Positions 34,335 to 43,597 of a stretch of DNA of 64,000 nucleotides are shown here, in pieces. Under the pieces are notes generated by a model. That model had not been told where the DNA came from, did not search any database, and was given only the letters and a program-made list of their open reading frames with translations. This DNA comes from Bacteroidota bacterium (GTDB taxonomy: Bacteria; Bacteroidota; Bacteroidia; Flavobacteriales_D; Crocinitomicaceae). The stretch lies in the NCBI GenBank assembly GCA_024280295.1, contig JAJRQK010000073.1:1-64000 (forward strand), read 5' to 3'. The stretch's first letter is position 1, and each line of letters starts with the position of its first letter. Both the position numbers and the translations under genes were made by a program.

Positions 34335-35204
34335 TTAGAGTTGACCATCTGAGTGGTAGACTCCTTTTTTAAACACTTTCACTTTTAATAAAATTCCATC
34401 AGAATCATACTCATACACTTTGCCGTCCCAGAGTCTGCTGCCACGGAATTCACCGTCTTGCCATATTTCATCATCTGAATTATATACTTTGTTGTACCCA
34501 TTTGGCTTAAATACCGATCCTTTCGTTCTAGGTTGACCAATTACTGGTGCTTGTTCATTACTTGCACCTACAGAAATAATTGTGATAGGTGGATTCACCA
34601 TCTCAAGTTGTTCAGATTTTTCAACAGAGCCATCAACTCCGTAGTAGATTATTTCTTTGATATCACCGTTTTCGAAATAACGAGTTGCCTTACCAGTAGC
34701 TATTCCATCTACAGAGCTATATACGAACTCTTCTTGACCATTATCATAAAAATATTTAACAGTTCCTTGCTCTTTTCCAGCATCATTGTAGTTCGACTCG
34801 TAGACAAGTCCGCCCTCACTATTAAATCTTTTTAAAGAATCGTAATACTTGTTTCGATTGAACGTCCCTTGCTCTTTGATTTCGCCATTAGCGTGGTACT
34901 TAATGTAAGGGCCGCTTGGACGATTATTCACGTATTTACCACGAAGTTTTGGTGTTTCACCATCGTTATGATACTTAACCCAAACGCCTTCTTTACGATT
35001 GTCCTTGTACTCTCCCTCTTCGATTTTACCGTCAGCAGGGTAACCTGCGCTGGGCCTATCTTTCCCAAGGTATATCCATTTACCTTGTTTTTTCCCGTCT
35101 TCATCAACGATATTTGCGCCGCCTTGATCGCCATTATCACCTCCTGCATACGTAATTGTAAGCAGACCGAAGAAGACAAATGTTAAGAATGTTCTTAAAA
35201 CCAT
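34335..35204 (-). CDS. Exported MORN-repeat variant protein (YwqK-like)
   Basis: A 289-residue exported protein (signal peptide residues 1-20, cleavage after TYAG). It consists of MORN_2-type repeats: GKKQGKWIYLG, NRKEGVWVKYHNDGE, NRPSGPYIKYHANGEIKE, GKEQGTVKYFYDNGQE, GIATGKATRYFENGDIKE, then a last unit near residue 260 (LWDGKVYEYDSDGI). Such repeats are common in Bacteroidota envelope proteins and in YwqK antitoxins; no toxin gene is adjacent, so the antitoxin label should not be carried over. It is a single-gene unit. Confidence 0.85.
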   Translation of the reverse strand: MVLRTFLTFVFFGLLTITYAGGDNGDQGGANIVDEDGKKQGKWIYLGKDRPSAGYPADGKIEEGEYKDNRKEGVWVKYHNDGETPKLRGKYVNNRPSGPYIKYHANGEIKEQGTFNRNKYYDSLKRFNSEGGLVYESNYNDAGKEQGTVKYFYDNGQEEFVYSSVDGIATGKATRYFENGDIKEIIYYGVDGSVEKSEQLEMVNPPITIISVGASNEQAPVIGQPRTKGSVFKPNGYNKVYNSDDEIWQDGEFRGSRLWDGKVYEYDSDGILLKVKVFKKGVYHSDGQL

Positions 35205-35382
35205 AACATAGTAGTTTCGTTTGTTAATTGGAGCAATACAGTTTTATTTCTAGTTCCTAACGAAAATACAAAGACATCTTAGATTATCAAAATATACATC
35301 TGTCTTTTCGGCAAACATGCTTTTTTCTTCGATGAACCTAAAATATGGAAAGTATATGTTCAAAAAAAACGTTAATTAACCC

Positions 35383-36336
35383 TTATTTCGTTAATAATTC
35401 CACATTAACGTTCAATAACATGAGACGAACTAATTCTTTTAAATCAACCTGCTCACACCATCCCCAATCATTACGAGAACTATTGTCATCAATAGATCCA
35501 GGCCAAGTGTCTGCTATTTTTTGTCTAAAATCTGGTTCATAGTTAACTTCAAATTCTGGTTGATGTAATAAGATCTCTTCTGTTACTTCTTTTGGAGTGA
35601 AATTACATCCAGAAAGATTATAGGAGGAGCGTATTTTAATCTTATTTTTTGGTGCGTCCATCAACTCAATTGTTGCCCTAATTGCATCTTGCATATACAT
35701 CATTGGTAAACGCGTATTTTCACTTAAAAAACAGGTGTATTTGTTTCGTAATTTGGCTTGATAAAAGATGTCAACTGCATAATCTGTCGTGCCTCCGCCT
35801 GGTAAACTGGTATAAGAAATTAATCCTGGATAACGGATGCTTCGCACATCTACACCATACTGATCATAGTAATACTCACACCAACGTTCTCCTGCTTGCT
35901 TTGATATTCCATAGACTGTAGTTGGTTCCATGATTGTTAATTGCGGTGTGTTCACTTGAGGCGTTGTTGGACCAAAAACAGCGATTGAACTTGGCCAAAA
36001 TATTTTCTTTACATGCCCTTCTTTTGCCAAGTCAAGAATTGTAAAAAGCCCTTCCATGTTTAACTTCCATGCGAAGGCAGGATTCTTTTCCGCTGTAGCC
36101 GATAAAAGGGCTGCGAGTAGGTACACCTCTGTAATTTTCTCTTCAATAATAAAAGATCTTACATCATCCCTCTCCAAGGCATCCATTCTTTCATAGGGGC
36201 CATTTAATAATGCATCAGGACATTGTTCTTTGATGTCTGCTGCCACAACCTGATCATTTCCGATCATCTGTCTCAACCTGATCACTAACTCAATGCCTAT
36301 TTGTCCTCCGGCTCCAATGACTAATATCTTTCTCAT
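35383..36336 (-). CDS. L-threonine 3-dehydrogenase, SDR (epimerase-like) type
   Basis: Oxidises L-threonine to 2-amino-3-ketobutyrate with NAD+. The 317-residue product is an extended short-chain dehydrogenase of the UDP-galactose-epimerase-like type, not the zinc-dependent Tdh. The NAD-binding motif is GAGGQIG at residues 8-14, the active-site YGISK has the catalytic tyrosine and lysine, and GGGTTDYAVDIFYQA is the signature of this threonine dehydrogenase group. The ATG at 36336 gives the compact MRKILVIGAGG start; the TTG at 36357 is rejected. The partner gene kbl is not in the window. Confidence 0.9.
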   Translation of the reverse strand: MRKILVIGAGGQIGIELVIRLRQMIGNDQVVAADIKEQCPDALLNGPYERMDALERDDVRSFIIEEKITEVYLLAALLSATAEKNPAFAWKLNMEGLFTILDLAKEGHVKKIFWPSSIAVFGPTTPQVNTPQLTIMEPTTVYGISKQAGERWCEYYYDQYGVDVRSIRYPGLISYTSLPGGGTTDYAVDIFYQAKLRNKYTCFLSENTRLPMMYMQDAIRATIELMDAPKNKIKIRSSYNLSGCNFTPKEVTEEILLHQPEFEVNYEPDFRQKIADTWPGSIDDNSSRNDWGWCEQVDLKELVRLMLLNVNVELLTK

Positions 36337-36458
36337 ACACCCAAAATTGAATGGCAAATAGACTCAATATTTCACAATTATGCACTATTGCTCATCTACT
36401 TTTTTTGGAGGACTTAATTTGATGACCAAAGTCATTTTTATTCAAGTATATGAATCGT

Positions 36459-36466
36459 TATATTTG
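36459..36466 (+). promoter_or_regulatory. Candidate -7 element for hmgA-hppD
   Basis: TATATTTG; it would give a leader of about 141 nt. A weaker TAAGTTTA at 36580-36587 is closer to the start. The choice cannot be made from sequence alone. Confidence 0.4.
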
Positions 36467-36611
36467 TACTAAATCTAATAATTTCAGAATTATGTGGTCT
36501 GAATTCAATTTATTGCTCATATTCTTAATCAAGCGAAATCCGGAATGATTTGCAATTATTTCTTTTCAATCGAGTAATCTAAGTTTACGTATTCACAAAA
36601 ATTAGAACAAA

Positions 36612-37769
36612 ATGCCATTTTATCATAAACTAGGAAAGTTTCCAGCCAAGCGACATACTATTTTCCGAAGGGAAAATGGAGAATTGCACCATGAACAACT
36701 ATTCGGTACAATTGGTTTTGACGGAATGTCGTCCTTGCTTTATCATCTTCATCCTCCAACAGGAGTTACTGAATTTGTTGAAAAAGTAGACCTAAATCCA
36801 GAAATCGTTGAAGACAAGCAACTTCAAATGCGTAGCTTGATGGGTTATAAGATTGATCCAAAAGACGATTTTTTAGAGAGCCGTGTTGCTATGCTTGTTA
36901 ATAATGATTGCCACATAGTTCTTGCCGCTCCAAAAAAATCATTAACTAAGTATTTCTACAAAAATGCGGACTGTGATGAAGTCATTTTTGTCCATGTAGG
37001 CTCTGGAACACTACGAACACAATTGGGGAATATTGAATTTAAGTACGGTGATTACCTTGTGATTCCAAGAGGAATGATCTATCAAATTGAGTTCAATACA
37101 GATGACAACCGCCTTTTTATTGTTGAATCATTTCACCCCATTTACACTCCAAAACGCTATCGGAATTATTTTGGTCAATTGTTAGAGCATTCACCTTTCT
37201 GCGAAAGAGACATTCGTCCACCATCAGAGTTAGAGACTCATGACGAGCATGGAAGCTTCCTTGTAAAAACCAAAAAAGAAGGGATTCTTTATTCTTATAC
37301 TTATGCCTCACATCCTTTTGATGTAGTTGGCTGGGATGGTTACAATTTCCCCTATGCATTTTCGATACATGATTTTGAACCAATTACTGGGAGAGTACAT
37401 CAACCACCTCCGGTACATCAAACATTCGAAACATCGGCATTTGTAATTTGTTCATTTGTTCCGCGGCTATACGATTACCACCCAGAAGCAATTCCTGCAC
37501 CTTACAATCATAGTAATATTGATTCTGATGAGGTTCTGTACTATGTTGATGGAGATTTTATGAGTAGAAACAACATCGATAAAGGACAAATTACACTTCA
37601 TCCTTCAGGAATTCCACACGGGCCACATCCTGGAGCTTATGAGCGAAGTATAGGAAAAACGAAAACAGACGAGCTTGCTGTTATGGTGGATACATTTAAA
37701 CCATTGAAATTAACGAAGCAAGCATTAGAAATTGAGCATAAGGATTATTACAAATCTTGGCTTCACTAA
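36612..37769 (+). CDS. hmgA: Homogentisate 1,2-dioxygenase
   Basis: Opens the ring of homogentisate in tyrosine and phenylalanine breakdown, giving maleylacetoacetate. The 385-residue cupin-fold enzyme shows the family segments HQPPPVHQTFETSAFVICSF (residues 263-281), DYHPEAIPAPYNHSN (289-302), and ITLHPSGIPHGPHPGAYE (327-344). Probable iron ligands are His300, the acidic pair Asp306/Glu307, and His336. It precedes hppD by 23 bp, so one transcript should encode two consecutive steps of the pathway. Confidence 0.95.
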   Translation: MPFYHKLGKFPAKRHTIFRRENGELHHEQLFGTIGFDGMSSLLYHLHPPTGVTEFVEKVDLNPEIVEDKQLQMRSLMGYKIDPKDDFLESRVAMLVNNDCHIVLAAPKKSLTKYFYKNADCDEVIFVHVGSGTLRTQLGNIEFKYGDYLVIPRGMIYQIEFNTDDNRLFIVESFHPIYTPKRYRNYFGQLLEHSPFCERDIRPPSELETHDEHGSFLVKTKKEGILYSYTYASHPFDVVGWDGYNFPYAFSIHDFEPITGRVHQPPPVHQTFETSAFVICSFVPRLYDYHPEAIPAPYNHSNIDSDEVLYYVDGDFMSRNNIDKGQITLHPSGIPHGPHPGAYERSIGKTKTDELAVMVDTFKPLKLTKQALEIEHKDYYKSWLH

Positions 37770-37792
37770 CATTCATTTAAAAAATTTACTAA

Positions 37793-38956
37793 ATGGGAAC
37801 TGAAATAAAAAATTTAAAAGACTTACAAAATACAGAGTACGGCCTAAAAAAAATGTTTGCCGAAGCAGAGGATTTTCTTCCGCTCTTAGGGACAGACTAC
37901 GTTGAATTATATGTAGGGAATGCTAAACAATCGGCACTCTTCTATAAAACGGCATTTGGATTTCAGTCTGAGGCTTATGCAGGACTAGAAACAGGGATGA
38001 AGGATCGAGTATCGTATGTTTTGAGACAAGATAAGATTAAGTTGGTCTTAACTACTTCCCTTGAAGAAGGTGGTGTGATTAACGAGCATATTAACAAGCA
38101 TGGCGACGGTGTGAAAGTTATTGCGTTAATGGTTGAAGATGCCACTAAGGCATTCGAAGAGACAATAAAGCGTGGAGCAAAACCATTTATGGAGCCAATA
38201 CGAGAGGAAGATAAGGATGGATATGTTGTTCGTTCTGGAATTCACACTTATGGCGATACCGTTCACATTTTTGTTGAGCGCGGAAATTACAATGGGGTTT
38301 TCCTTCCAGGATATAAGAAATGGGAATCCCATTACAACCCAGAACCAGTTGGATTAAAGTTTATTGATCACATGGTTGGAAATGTTGATTGGAATGAGAT
38401 GAATGAATGGTGTGAGTTTTATGGTAAAGTAATGGGCTTTGCACAAATCATTTCTTTCGACGACAATGATATTTCAACAGAATTTACTGCTTTGATGAGT
38501 AAGGTGATGAGTAACGGGAATGGACGTGTAAAGTTCCCAATCAACGAACCTGCCGAAGGAAAAAAGAAATCTCAAATCGAAGAATACATCGACTTTTACA
38601 ACGGACCTGGAGTGCAGCATATTGCCGTAGCCACAGATGACATTATCAAAACAGTTTCAGCAATGCGCGAAAGAGGTGTGGAATTTCTCTACGTCCCTGA
38701 TAGTTATTACGAAGATGTACTTGAGAGAGTTGGTGAAATCGATGAGGACATTAACGTCTTAAAGAAACATGGTGTTTTAATTGATCGTGATGATGAAGGG
38801 TATTTACTGCAGCTTTTCACAAAACCAGTTGTGGATCGACCAACTATGTTTTTTGAAGTGATTCAACGCAAGGGAGCACAATCGTTTGGCAAAGGAAACT
38901 TTAAGGCGCTTTTCGAGGCAATTGAACGAGAACAAGATAATAGGGGGACGCTCTAA
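37793..38956 (+). CDS. hppD: 4-hydroxyphenylpyruvate dioxygenase
   Basis: Converts 4-hydroxyphenylpyruvate to homogentisate, the substrate of the enzyme encoded just upstream. The 387-residue product has two VOC-type halves. The iron triad is visible: His193 in FIDHMVGNV, His276 in GVQHIAVATDDI, and Glu355 in FFEVIQRKG. The C-terminal QSFGKGNFKALFEAIE is the typical gating helix. No fumarylacetoacetase gene follows in the window. Confidence 0.97.
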   Translation: MGTEIKNLKDLQNTEYGLKKMFAEAEDFLPLLGTDYVELYVGNAKQSALFYKTAFGFQSEAYAGLETGMKDRVSYVLRQDKIKLVLTTSLEEGGVINEHINKHGDGVKVIALMVEDATKAFEETIKRGAKPFMEPIREEDKDGYVVRSGIHTYGDTVHIFVERGNYNGVFLPGYKKWESHYNPEPVGLKFIDHMVGNVDWNEMNEWCEFYGKVMGFAQIISFDDNDISTEFTALMSKVMSNGNGRVKFPINEPAEGKKKSQIEEYIDFYNGPGVQHIAVATDDIIKTVSAMRERGVEFLYVPDSYYEDVLERVGEIDEDINVLKKHGVLIDRDDEGYLLQLFTKPVVDRPTMFFEVIQRKGAQSFGKGNFKALFEAIEREQDNRGTL

Positions 38957-39307
38957 TATTAGGTTGAAGTGTTGAAGTTCATTAGGACGCTGATAACGCA
39001 GATTTATATATGAGGTAGGGGTTATTGGAATTAATTGACTTGCTTGGCGAATATAGCCATCGTAACTAGATTTTAGAATAAAAAATAATGAACCTTCTTG
39101 ACGCATAGTTGGGAAGGTTTCTTCATTCCTTATCGATGATGTGATTTTGGACTTGGCACTTGTGCTCCTGATTGAAGGGGAAATCAATAATACGAAATAC
39201 TTACTTTGCAAGAGCGACTACAGGAGCTCCTCACAAAGTACTAGTAGCAGTTAGTTTTGCGTGGAATTTTTGCAGCGTAAAGCAGGGATTAGCAACCAAA
39301 TCACCAT

Positions 39308-39340
39308 TCACCGAATAATGGATACAACTCACCGATTAAT
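39308..39340 (+). promoter_or_regulatory. Candidate LytTR operator: two direct repeats with 21-bp period
   Basis: TCACCGAATAAT at 39308-39319 and TCACCGATTAAT at 39329-39340 differ at one base and are 21 bp apart. They end about 25 bp ahead of the -7 element at 39366, so they abut the -33 position. LytTR-domain regulators are known to bind two 9-bp direct repeats spaced two helical turns apart just upstream of the promoter. The operon downstream encodes a LytTR regulator. Confidence 0.5.
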
Positions 39341-39365
39341 CCTTTTTATCTCGCTACCTGCTGCT

Positions 39366-39373
39366 TACATTTG
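39366..39373 (+). promoter_or_regulatory. Predicted -7 element for the LiaF-like/LytS/LytTR operon
   Basis: TACATTTG; predicted start near 39378, 21 nt before the ATG at 39399. No TTG is seen at the -33 position, consistent with an activator-dependent promoter. Confidence 0.55.
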
Positions 39374-39398
39374 ATTCAACAACTAATAAGTATAAGAG

Positions 39399-40145
39399 AT
39401 GATGACATTAAATATTGATACTGAAAGACAACTAAGACACCGTAAATCAAAAATGCTTGGCGGGCTTTTTGTGATTGCATTTGGAACTGTATTCCTTCTT
39501 GACCGAACTGGGGTGGATATTCCAAATTGGTTGTATTCATGGAAGATGATTTTAATTGCTGTTGGAATTGTGTCCCTATACAAGCATCAGTTTAAAGATG
39601 CATTCGGATATGTTCTGATTCTTATTGGTTCTGTGTTCTTAGTTAATGTGATTAAGCCTAACACGATTGATTCATCCCTTATTTTGCCTATAATTGTGAT
39701 TGGAATCGGAGTGGCAATGATTTTAAAATCGATGGGTTTCATAAAAAAAAAGTCCCGACATTTCGAAGAGCTGCACATAAACGCAAGTGAGAATTCTCCA
39801 GAAGATTTCCTTGACTTAACCACCTTTTTTGGCGGTACAACTAAACTAATTACTAGCAAGAATTTTAAAGGTGCTAATGTAACATCAGTATTCGGTGGAA
39901 CAGAATTGAATTTCACAAAGGCAGATATGCAACATCCAGTTGTCATTAAATCCACAACGGCATTCGGTGGGCTTGTACTTATCGTTCCTTCAAATTGGCA
40001 AGTTCAATCTGAATTGGTTACGATTTTCGGTGGAGTCGATGACAAGCGTCCAATATTGGATGACACAACGCGAGACGATAATAAAATTCTCATACTGAAA
40101 GGGAATTGTGCCTTTGGAGGTGTTGAAATTCAGAGTTACATCTAG
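39399..40145 (+). CDS. LiaF-like membrane protein (DUF5668 and YvqF C-terminal domain)
   Basis: A 248-residue protein with four hydrophobic helices in residues 18-115, then a soluble C-terminal beta-helix-like domain with repeated FGG turns (LTTFFGGTTKL, SVFGGTELNF, TAFGGLVLIV, TIFGGVDD, CAFGGVEIQ). This matches the LiaF/YvqF cell-wall-active-antibiotic response family. In Firmicutes LiaF restrains the LiaS kinase; here the next two genes encode a kinase and regulator, so a similar gatekeeping role is inferred. The stop touches the kinase start with no gap. A second ATG lies one codon downstream. Confidence 0.87.
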   Translation: MMTLNIDTERQLRHRKSKMLGGLFVIAFGTVFLLDRTGVDIPNWLYSWKMILIAVGIVSLYKHQFKDAFGYVLILIGSVFLVNVIKPNTIDSSLILPIIVIGIGVAMILKSMGFIKKKSRHFEELHINASENSPEDFLDLTTFFGGTTKLITSKNFKGANVTSVFGGTELNFTKADMQHPVVIKSTTAFGGLVLIVPSNWQVQSELVTIFGGVDDKRPILDDTTRDDNKILILKGNCAFGGVEIQSYI

Positions 40146-41195
40146 ATGGATATTAGGCAAAATAATTCTTCGGTATTCTCTGGGAGAATGATCTATGTGA
40201 TTGTTCTCCTTTTATTGCTTTCTAGTATTGCTGTGATTTGTCTTGAAGTCTTTTCTAGCTACAATTACTATCAAGCAACTTGGGAAGGAATAATTATCGT
40301 TGCGAGCGTACTACCTTTCATTTTAGTCATTTCTGTCATCCAACGCTACAGTCATGCCAATCGCGTTTTTGGTTTACCGAACTTTTCAACTGTTATTCTA
40401 TTCTCATTTCTTTCATTACTTCTATTTTATATAGTTGCGCCTTCTGTTTTCGAAAATTCATCTATTTACATAACGTATATCTGGTTCACAATTCTTCCTA
40501 GAACTGCAATTACTTTTTTATTCTTTCTAATTGTTACTGCGCTATTCTGGATAGATAGAGAGCGAATTATGGTTCAACGCATTCAGCAGTTTGCAGTAGA
40601 AAAAGAGCGGGAATCCAATCAACTAGAGCTAAATAGTATTCAACAGCAATTCAAGCCTCATTTTTTATTCAATAGTTTAAATTCTATTAGCGCATTGAGT
40701 ATTATAAACCCAGAAGAAGCAAGAAAAATGATTGTTCTGCTCTCAGAATTTATGCGAAAAGCAGTTAAAGAAGGTAATTCGGAATTAATCTCGATTGAAG
40801 AAGAAATCTTGCACATTCAACGCTACACTGAAATTGAAAAGATTCGTTTCGGTGACCGTTTAACAATTGATTACGATATTGATTACGACACAAGAAACAC
40901 AAAAGTTCCAGAGTTAATTTTGCAACCAATTATTGAAAACGCAATCAAATATGGGCTATACGGGCAGTTCGGTAATGTGACAATTACCATTCAACTTTCC
41001 ATGGTTTCTGGTGCTCTTCAAATTGTTGTCGAGAATCCATTTGATGAAGAAAGTCAACAATCTTCACAAGGAACAGGTTATGGTCTTCGGTCGATTGAAA
41101 AGAAATTACTCTTACTTTACAGACGTGGAAATCTTTTATCGACTAGTGATGAAAATGGCACCTATAAAACACAGCTAATAATTCCACAACTATGA
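40146..41195 (+). CDS. LytS-type sensor histidine kinase
   Basis: A 349-residue membrane kinase with four predicted transmembrane helices (residues about 14-135) and no obvious extracellular sensor domain. The phospho-acceptor His172 is in the his_kinase motif FKPHFLFNSLNS, and the ATP-binding N-box is LILQPIIENAIKYG near residue 255, with a GTGYGLRSIEKKL glycine loop. The lack of a sensor loop supports input through the LiaF-like partner. The 3' end overlaps the regulator gene by 4 bp. Confidence 0.93.
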   Translation: MDIRQNNSSVFSGRMIYVIVLLLLLSSIAVICLEVFSSYNYYQATWEGIIIVASVLPFILVISVIQRYSHANRVFGLPNFSTVILFSFLSLLLFYIVAPSVFENSSIYITYIWFTILPRTAITFLFFLIVTALFWIDRERIMVQRIQQFAVEKERESNQLELNSIQQQFKPHFLFNSLNSISALSIINPEEARKMIVLLSEFMRKAVKEGNSELISIEEEILHIQRYTEIEKIRFGDRLTIDYDIDYDTRNTKVPELILQPIIENAIKYGLYGQFGNVTITIQLSMVSGALQIVVENPFDEESQQSSQGTGYGLRSIEKKLLLLYRRGNLLSTSDENGTYKTQLIIPQL

Positions 41196-41923
41196 AAAAA
41201 GTATTAATTATAGATGATGAACCTCTTGCTAGGTCTGTAGTCCGTGAATTTCTTTCTCAACGAAATGACTTTGAAATTCTCGGAGAATGTGCCAATGGGT
41301 ATGAAGGATTAAAATCAATTGAAGCACTAAAACCTGACCTTATTTTTCTTGACATTCAGATGCCAAAAATCAATGGCTTTGAAATGTTAGAACTTGTCGA
41401 TCAACCTATTTCTGTAATTTTCACTACTGCCTACGATGAATATGCGCTTAAAGCTTTCGAAACATCCGCAGTAGATTATTTACTCAAACCATTTTCTCAA
41501 GAGAGGTTTGATCAAGCTATCGAGAAATGGAGTCGGCAATCAGATGCAACAATCAACCAATCAGATTTATCAGAAATCACTAAGCAACCTGATGAACATC
41601 TTCGTATTGTTATCAAGGATGGATCGAGTATAAAAATTATCCCAACTTCGGAAGTAACACACCTAGAAGCTTATGATGATTACGTTAAAATTCATACTTC
41701 GAATAAGACTTATCTAAAAAACAAGACGATGAGTTACTATGAAAAGACGCTAGACGCCTCCAATTTCGTTCGAATTCATCGTTCTTTCATCCTTAATATT
41801 AATGAATTAACAGGAATCGAAGCTTTTGAGAAGAACAGTTATCGCGCAGTTTTAAAAAGCGGAGAACGAATTTCAATCAGTAGAAATGCGTATGGTCCTT
41901 TGAAAGAACTTTTAGGAATATGA
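41192..41923 (+). CDS. LytTR family response regulator
   Basis: A 243-residue regulator. The receiver domain has the acidic pair Asp8/Asp9, the phosphorylated Asp54 in LIFLDIQMP, and Lys99 in DYLLKPF. The LytTR DNA-binding domain occupies about residues 140-243 (IIPTSEVTHLEAYDDYVKIH, FVRIHRSFILNINEL). It is coupled to the kinase gene by an ATGA overlap. Direct repeats ahead of the operon are a candidate binding site, which would make the operon autoregulated. Confidence 0.95.
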   Translation: MKKVLIIDDEPLARSVVREFLSQRNDFEILGECANGYEGLKSIEALKPDLIFLDIQMPKINGFEMLELVDQPISVIFTTAYDEYALKAFETSAVDYLLKPFSQERFDQAIEKWSRQSDATINQSDLSEITKQPDEHLRIVIKDGSSIKIIPTSEVTHLEAYDDYVKIHTSNKTYLKNKTMSYYEKTLDASNFVRIHRSFILNINELTGIEAFEKNSYRAVLKSGERISISRNAYGPLKELLGI

Positions 41924-41976
41924 TCGTGAACTAAGAAAAGCTGATTAAGGTCATTTCACAGCCCTCAATATTTCTT

Positions 41977-41984
41977 TAACTTTG
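41977..41984 (+). promoter_or_regulatory. Predicted -7 element for kynA-purE
   Basis: TAACTTTG; predicted start near 41989, 19 nt ahead of the ATG at 42008. Confidence 0.55.
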
Positions 41985-42007
41985 TAGTGTAAAAAGAAAC
42001 CAGTAAG

Positions 42008-42982
42008 ATGAACAGAGAAGAACTCATTCAAGCAATTGTCGAAAAATATGAAGCCATGGGCCAAAATCCAGACACTCATTTATCTGGACTACTCCATGCA
42101 GAACCAATGACCTATTGGGACTTCATCCAAGTTGATGCCCTATTGGGATTACAGACACAACGCACTCAGTTGAAAGATGAGATGGTTTTTATCATGTACC
42201 ATCAAATTAATGAGCTTCTGTTTAAAATGATTCTTTGGGAAGTGGATCAGGTATCGCATGAAGAAGTTGTATCTGCTGAAAAGTTCACGAAGCATCTTTC
42301 ACGGATCAGTCGGTATTTTGATATGCTTTCGAACTCATTTACAATAATGGGAGATGGGATGGATCCAGAGCAATACATGAAATTTAGAGATACATTAACT
42401 CCTGCAAGTGGATTTCAGAGTGCTCAATATCGAAAAATTGAATTTGCATCTACAGAACTGATCAACCTAATTGATTATCGATTCAGAAAAACAATCGACC
42501 GTGATACTCCGTATGAATACGCTATGGAAAACTTATATTGGCAAGCGGCAGGAGTCGATCATAAAACAGGAGAAAAAAATGCTTTGTTGAGTAACTTTGA
42601 AAACAAGTACACTGAAGAATTCATACGCTTCATGAAAGAATATAATTTGATCAACTTATGGACTAAGTTCAAATCATTGCCTTCTAAAGATCAAAAAAAT
42701 CTTGATTTGATCAATGCAATGCGTCATTATGATCATACTGTTAACGTGAAATGGGTTATTCATCATTTAGAAGCGGCTAAAAAATACTTAAATACCGGAT
42801 CAGAAAGTGCTGAAGCAACAGGCGGATCTGATTGGCAAAAGTATATGCATCCGCGCTATCAGCGTCGAATTTTCTATCCAGAACTCTGGACTTCAGAAGA
42901 ACTAGAAAACTGGGGTGTGACAAATTTAGAGGATCATAAATCGGTTAGCGATGCAGATTCATTACCTTTGTTCAAAGCATAA
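42008..42982 (+). CDS. kynA: Tryptophan 2,3-dioxygenase
   Basis: Haem enzyme that opens the indole ring of tryptophan to give N-formylkynurenine, the first step of the kynurenine pathway. The 324-residue helical product has the conserved [11 protein letters not shown]-type start, the haem-pocket segment [20 protein letters not shown], and the substrate signature [16 protein letters not shown]. The haem-ligand histidine lies in the C-terminal half, probably in [17 protein letters not shown]. purE follows after 5 bp. No other kynurenine genes are in the window. Confidence 0.95.
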   Translation: MNREELIQAIVEKYEAMGQNPDTHLSGLLHAEPMTYWDFIQVDALLGLQTQRTQLKDEMVFIMYHQINELLFKMILWEVDQVSHEEVVSAEKFTKHLSRISRYFDMLSNSFTIMGDGMDPEQYMKFRDTLTPASGFQSAQYRKIEFASTELINLIDYRFRKTIDRDTPYEYAMENLYWQAAGVDHKTGEKNALLSNFENKYTEEFIRFMKEYNLINLWTKFKSLPSKDQKNLDLINAMRHYDHTVNVKWVIHHLEAAKKYLNTGSESAEATGGSDWQKYMHPRYQRRIFYPELWTSEELENWGVTNLEDHKSVSDADSLPLFKA

Positions 42983-42987
42983 AAAAC

Positions 42988-43473
42988 ATGACACTAGTAG
43001 GAATCATCATGGGAAGCACTTCAGATCTTCCAATCATGCAAGATGCTGCGGACATTCTTGACGAACTAGGAATAGCGTACGAACTCGATATTGTTTCAGC
43101 ACACAGAACACCTGAAAAAATGTTCGAATATGCTAAATCAGCACACACACGTGGATTAAAAGTGATTATTGCGGGAGCTGGAGGAGCAGCGCATCTTCCC
43201 GGAATGACAGCATCTATGACTCCATTACCAGTGATTGGAGTTCCAATTAAATCTCGCAATTCGATAGATGGCTGGGACAGTATTCTTTCTATCTTACAAA
43301 TGCCAGGAGGAATTCCAGTGGCAACAGTTGCACTTGATGGAGCAAAAAATGCGGGAATTTTGGCAGCTAAGATTATTGCTTCATCAGATTCTGATGTTCT
43401 TGAACGAATGCTTGCGTTCATGGAAGGAATGAGGGAGAAAGTGCTGGAGGGGGCAAAGGGTGTGAGGAAGTAA
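42988..43473 (+). CDS. purE: N5-carboxyaminoimidazole ribonucleotide mutase
   Basis: Purine biosynthesis enzyme that moves the carboxyl group from N5-CAIR to give CAIR. The 161-residue class I PurE has [20 protein letters not shown] at the N-terminus, the SAHRTPE loop (catalytic His near residue 38), and [12 protein letters not shown]. It follows kynA by 5 bp, a metabolically unrelated pairing. purK is not adjacent. Confidence 0.97.
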   Translation: MTLVGIIMGSTSDLPIMQDAADILDELGIAYELDIVSAHRTPEKMFEYAKSAHTRGLKVIIAGAGGAAHLPGMTASMTPLPVIGVPIKSRNSIDGWDSILSILQMPGGIPVATVALDGAKNAGILAAKIIASSDSDVLERMLAFMEGMREKVLEGAKGVRK

Positions 43474-43597
43474 AAAGAGAAACTAATGTCAGGGTGAAAC
43501 AAGAGTTGTTAAACAATTCAAGATAATAGCAAACGTTTGACTTCTACTTCGAATTAATGATATTAATTACGACAACTGAATTAACAATAAAACTATA

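Larger units (their letters stand above)
38957..39398. other. 442-bp intergenic region between hppD and the LiaF-like gene
   Basis: Contains a weak hairpin at 39091-39119 (AACCTTC with GAAGGTT) that may end hppD transcription, although no T-run follows; a second inverted repeat at 39202-39240 (TACTTTG with CAAAGTA, plus an inner GAGC/GCTC); a pair of direct repeats at 39308-39340; and the promoter element at 39366. I see no convincing gene. An open frame on the minus strand across 38804-39211 overlaps hppD and looks spurious. Confidence 0.55.

Noticed and set aside
34335-35204. Toxin-antitoxin locus (YwqK antitoxin annotation often given to MORN_2 proteins)
   Set aside because: The protein is exported and no toxin gene is adjacent, so the antitoxin role is not supported.
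38804-39211. 135-codon minus-strand open frame after hppD
   Set aside because: Half of it is antisense to the well-conserved C-terminus of hppD, and the rest has no features of a real protein.
42972-43502. 176-codon minus-strand open frame over purE
   Set aside because: Almost exactly antisense to purE, whose sequence is highly conserved; no support for the antisense product.
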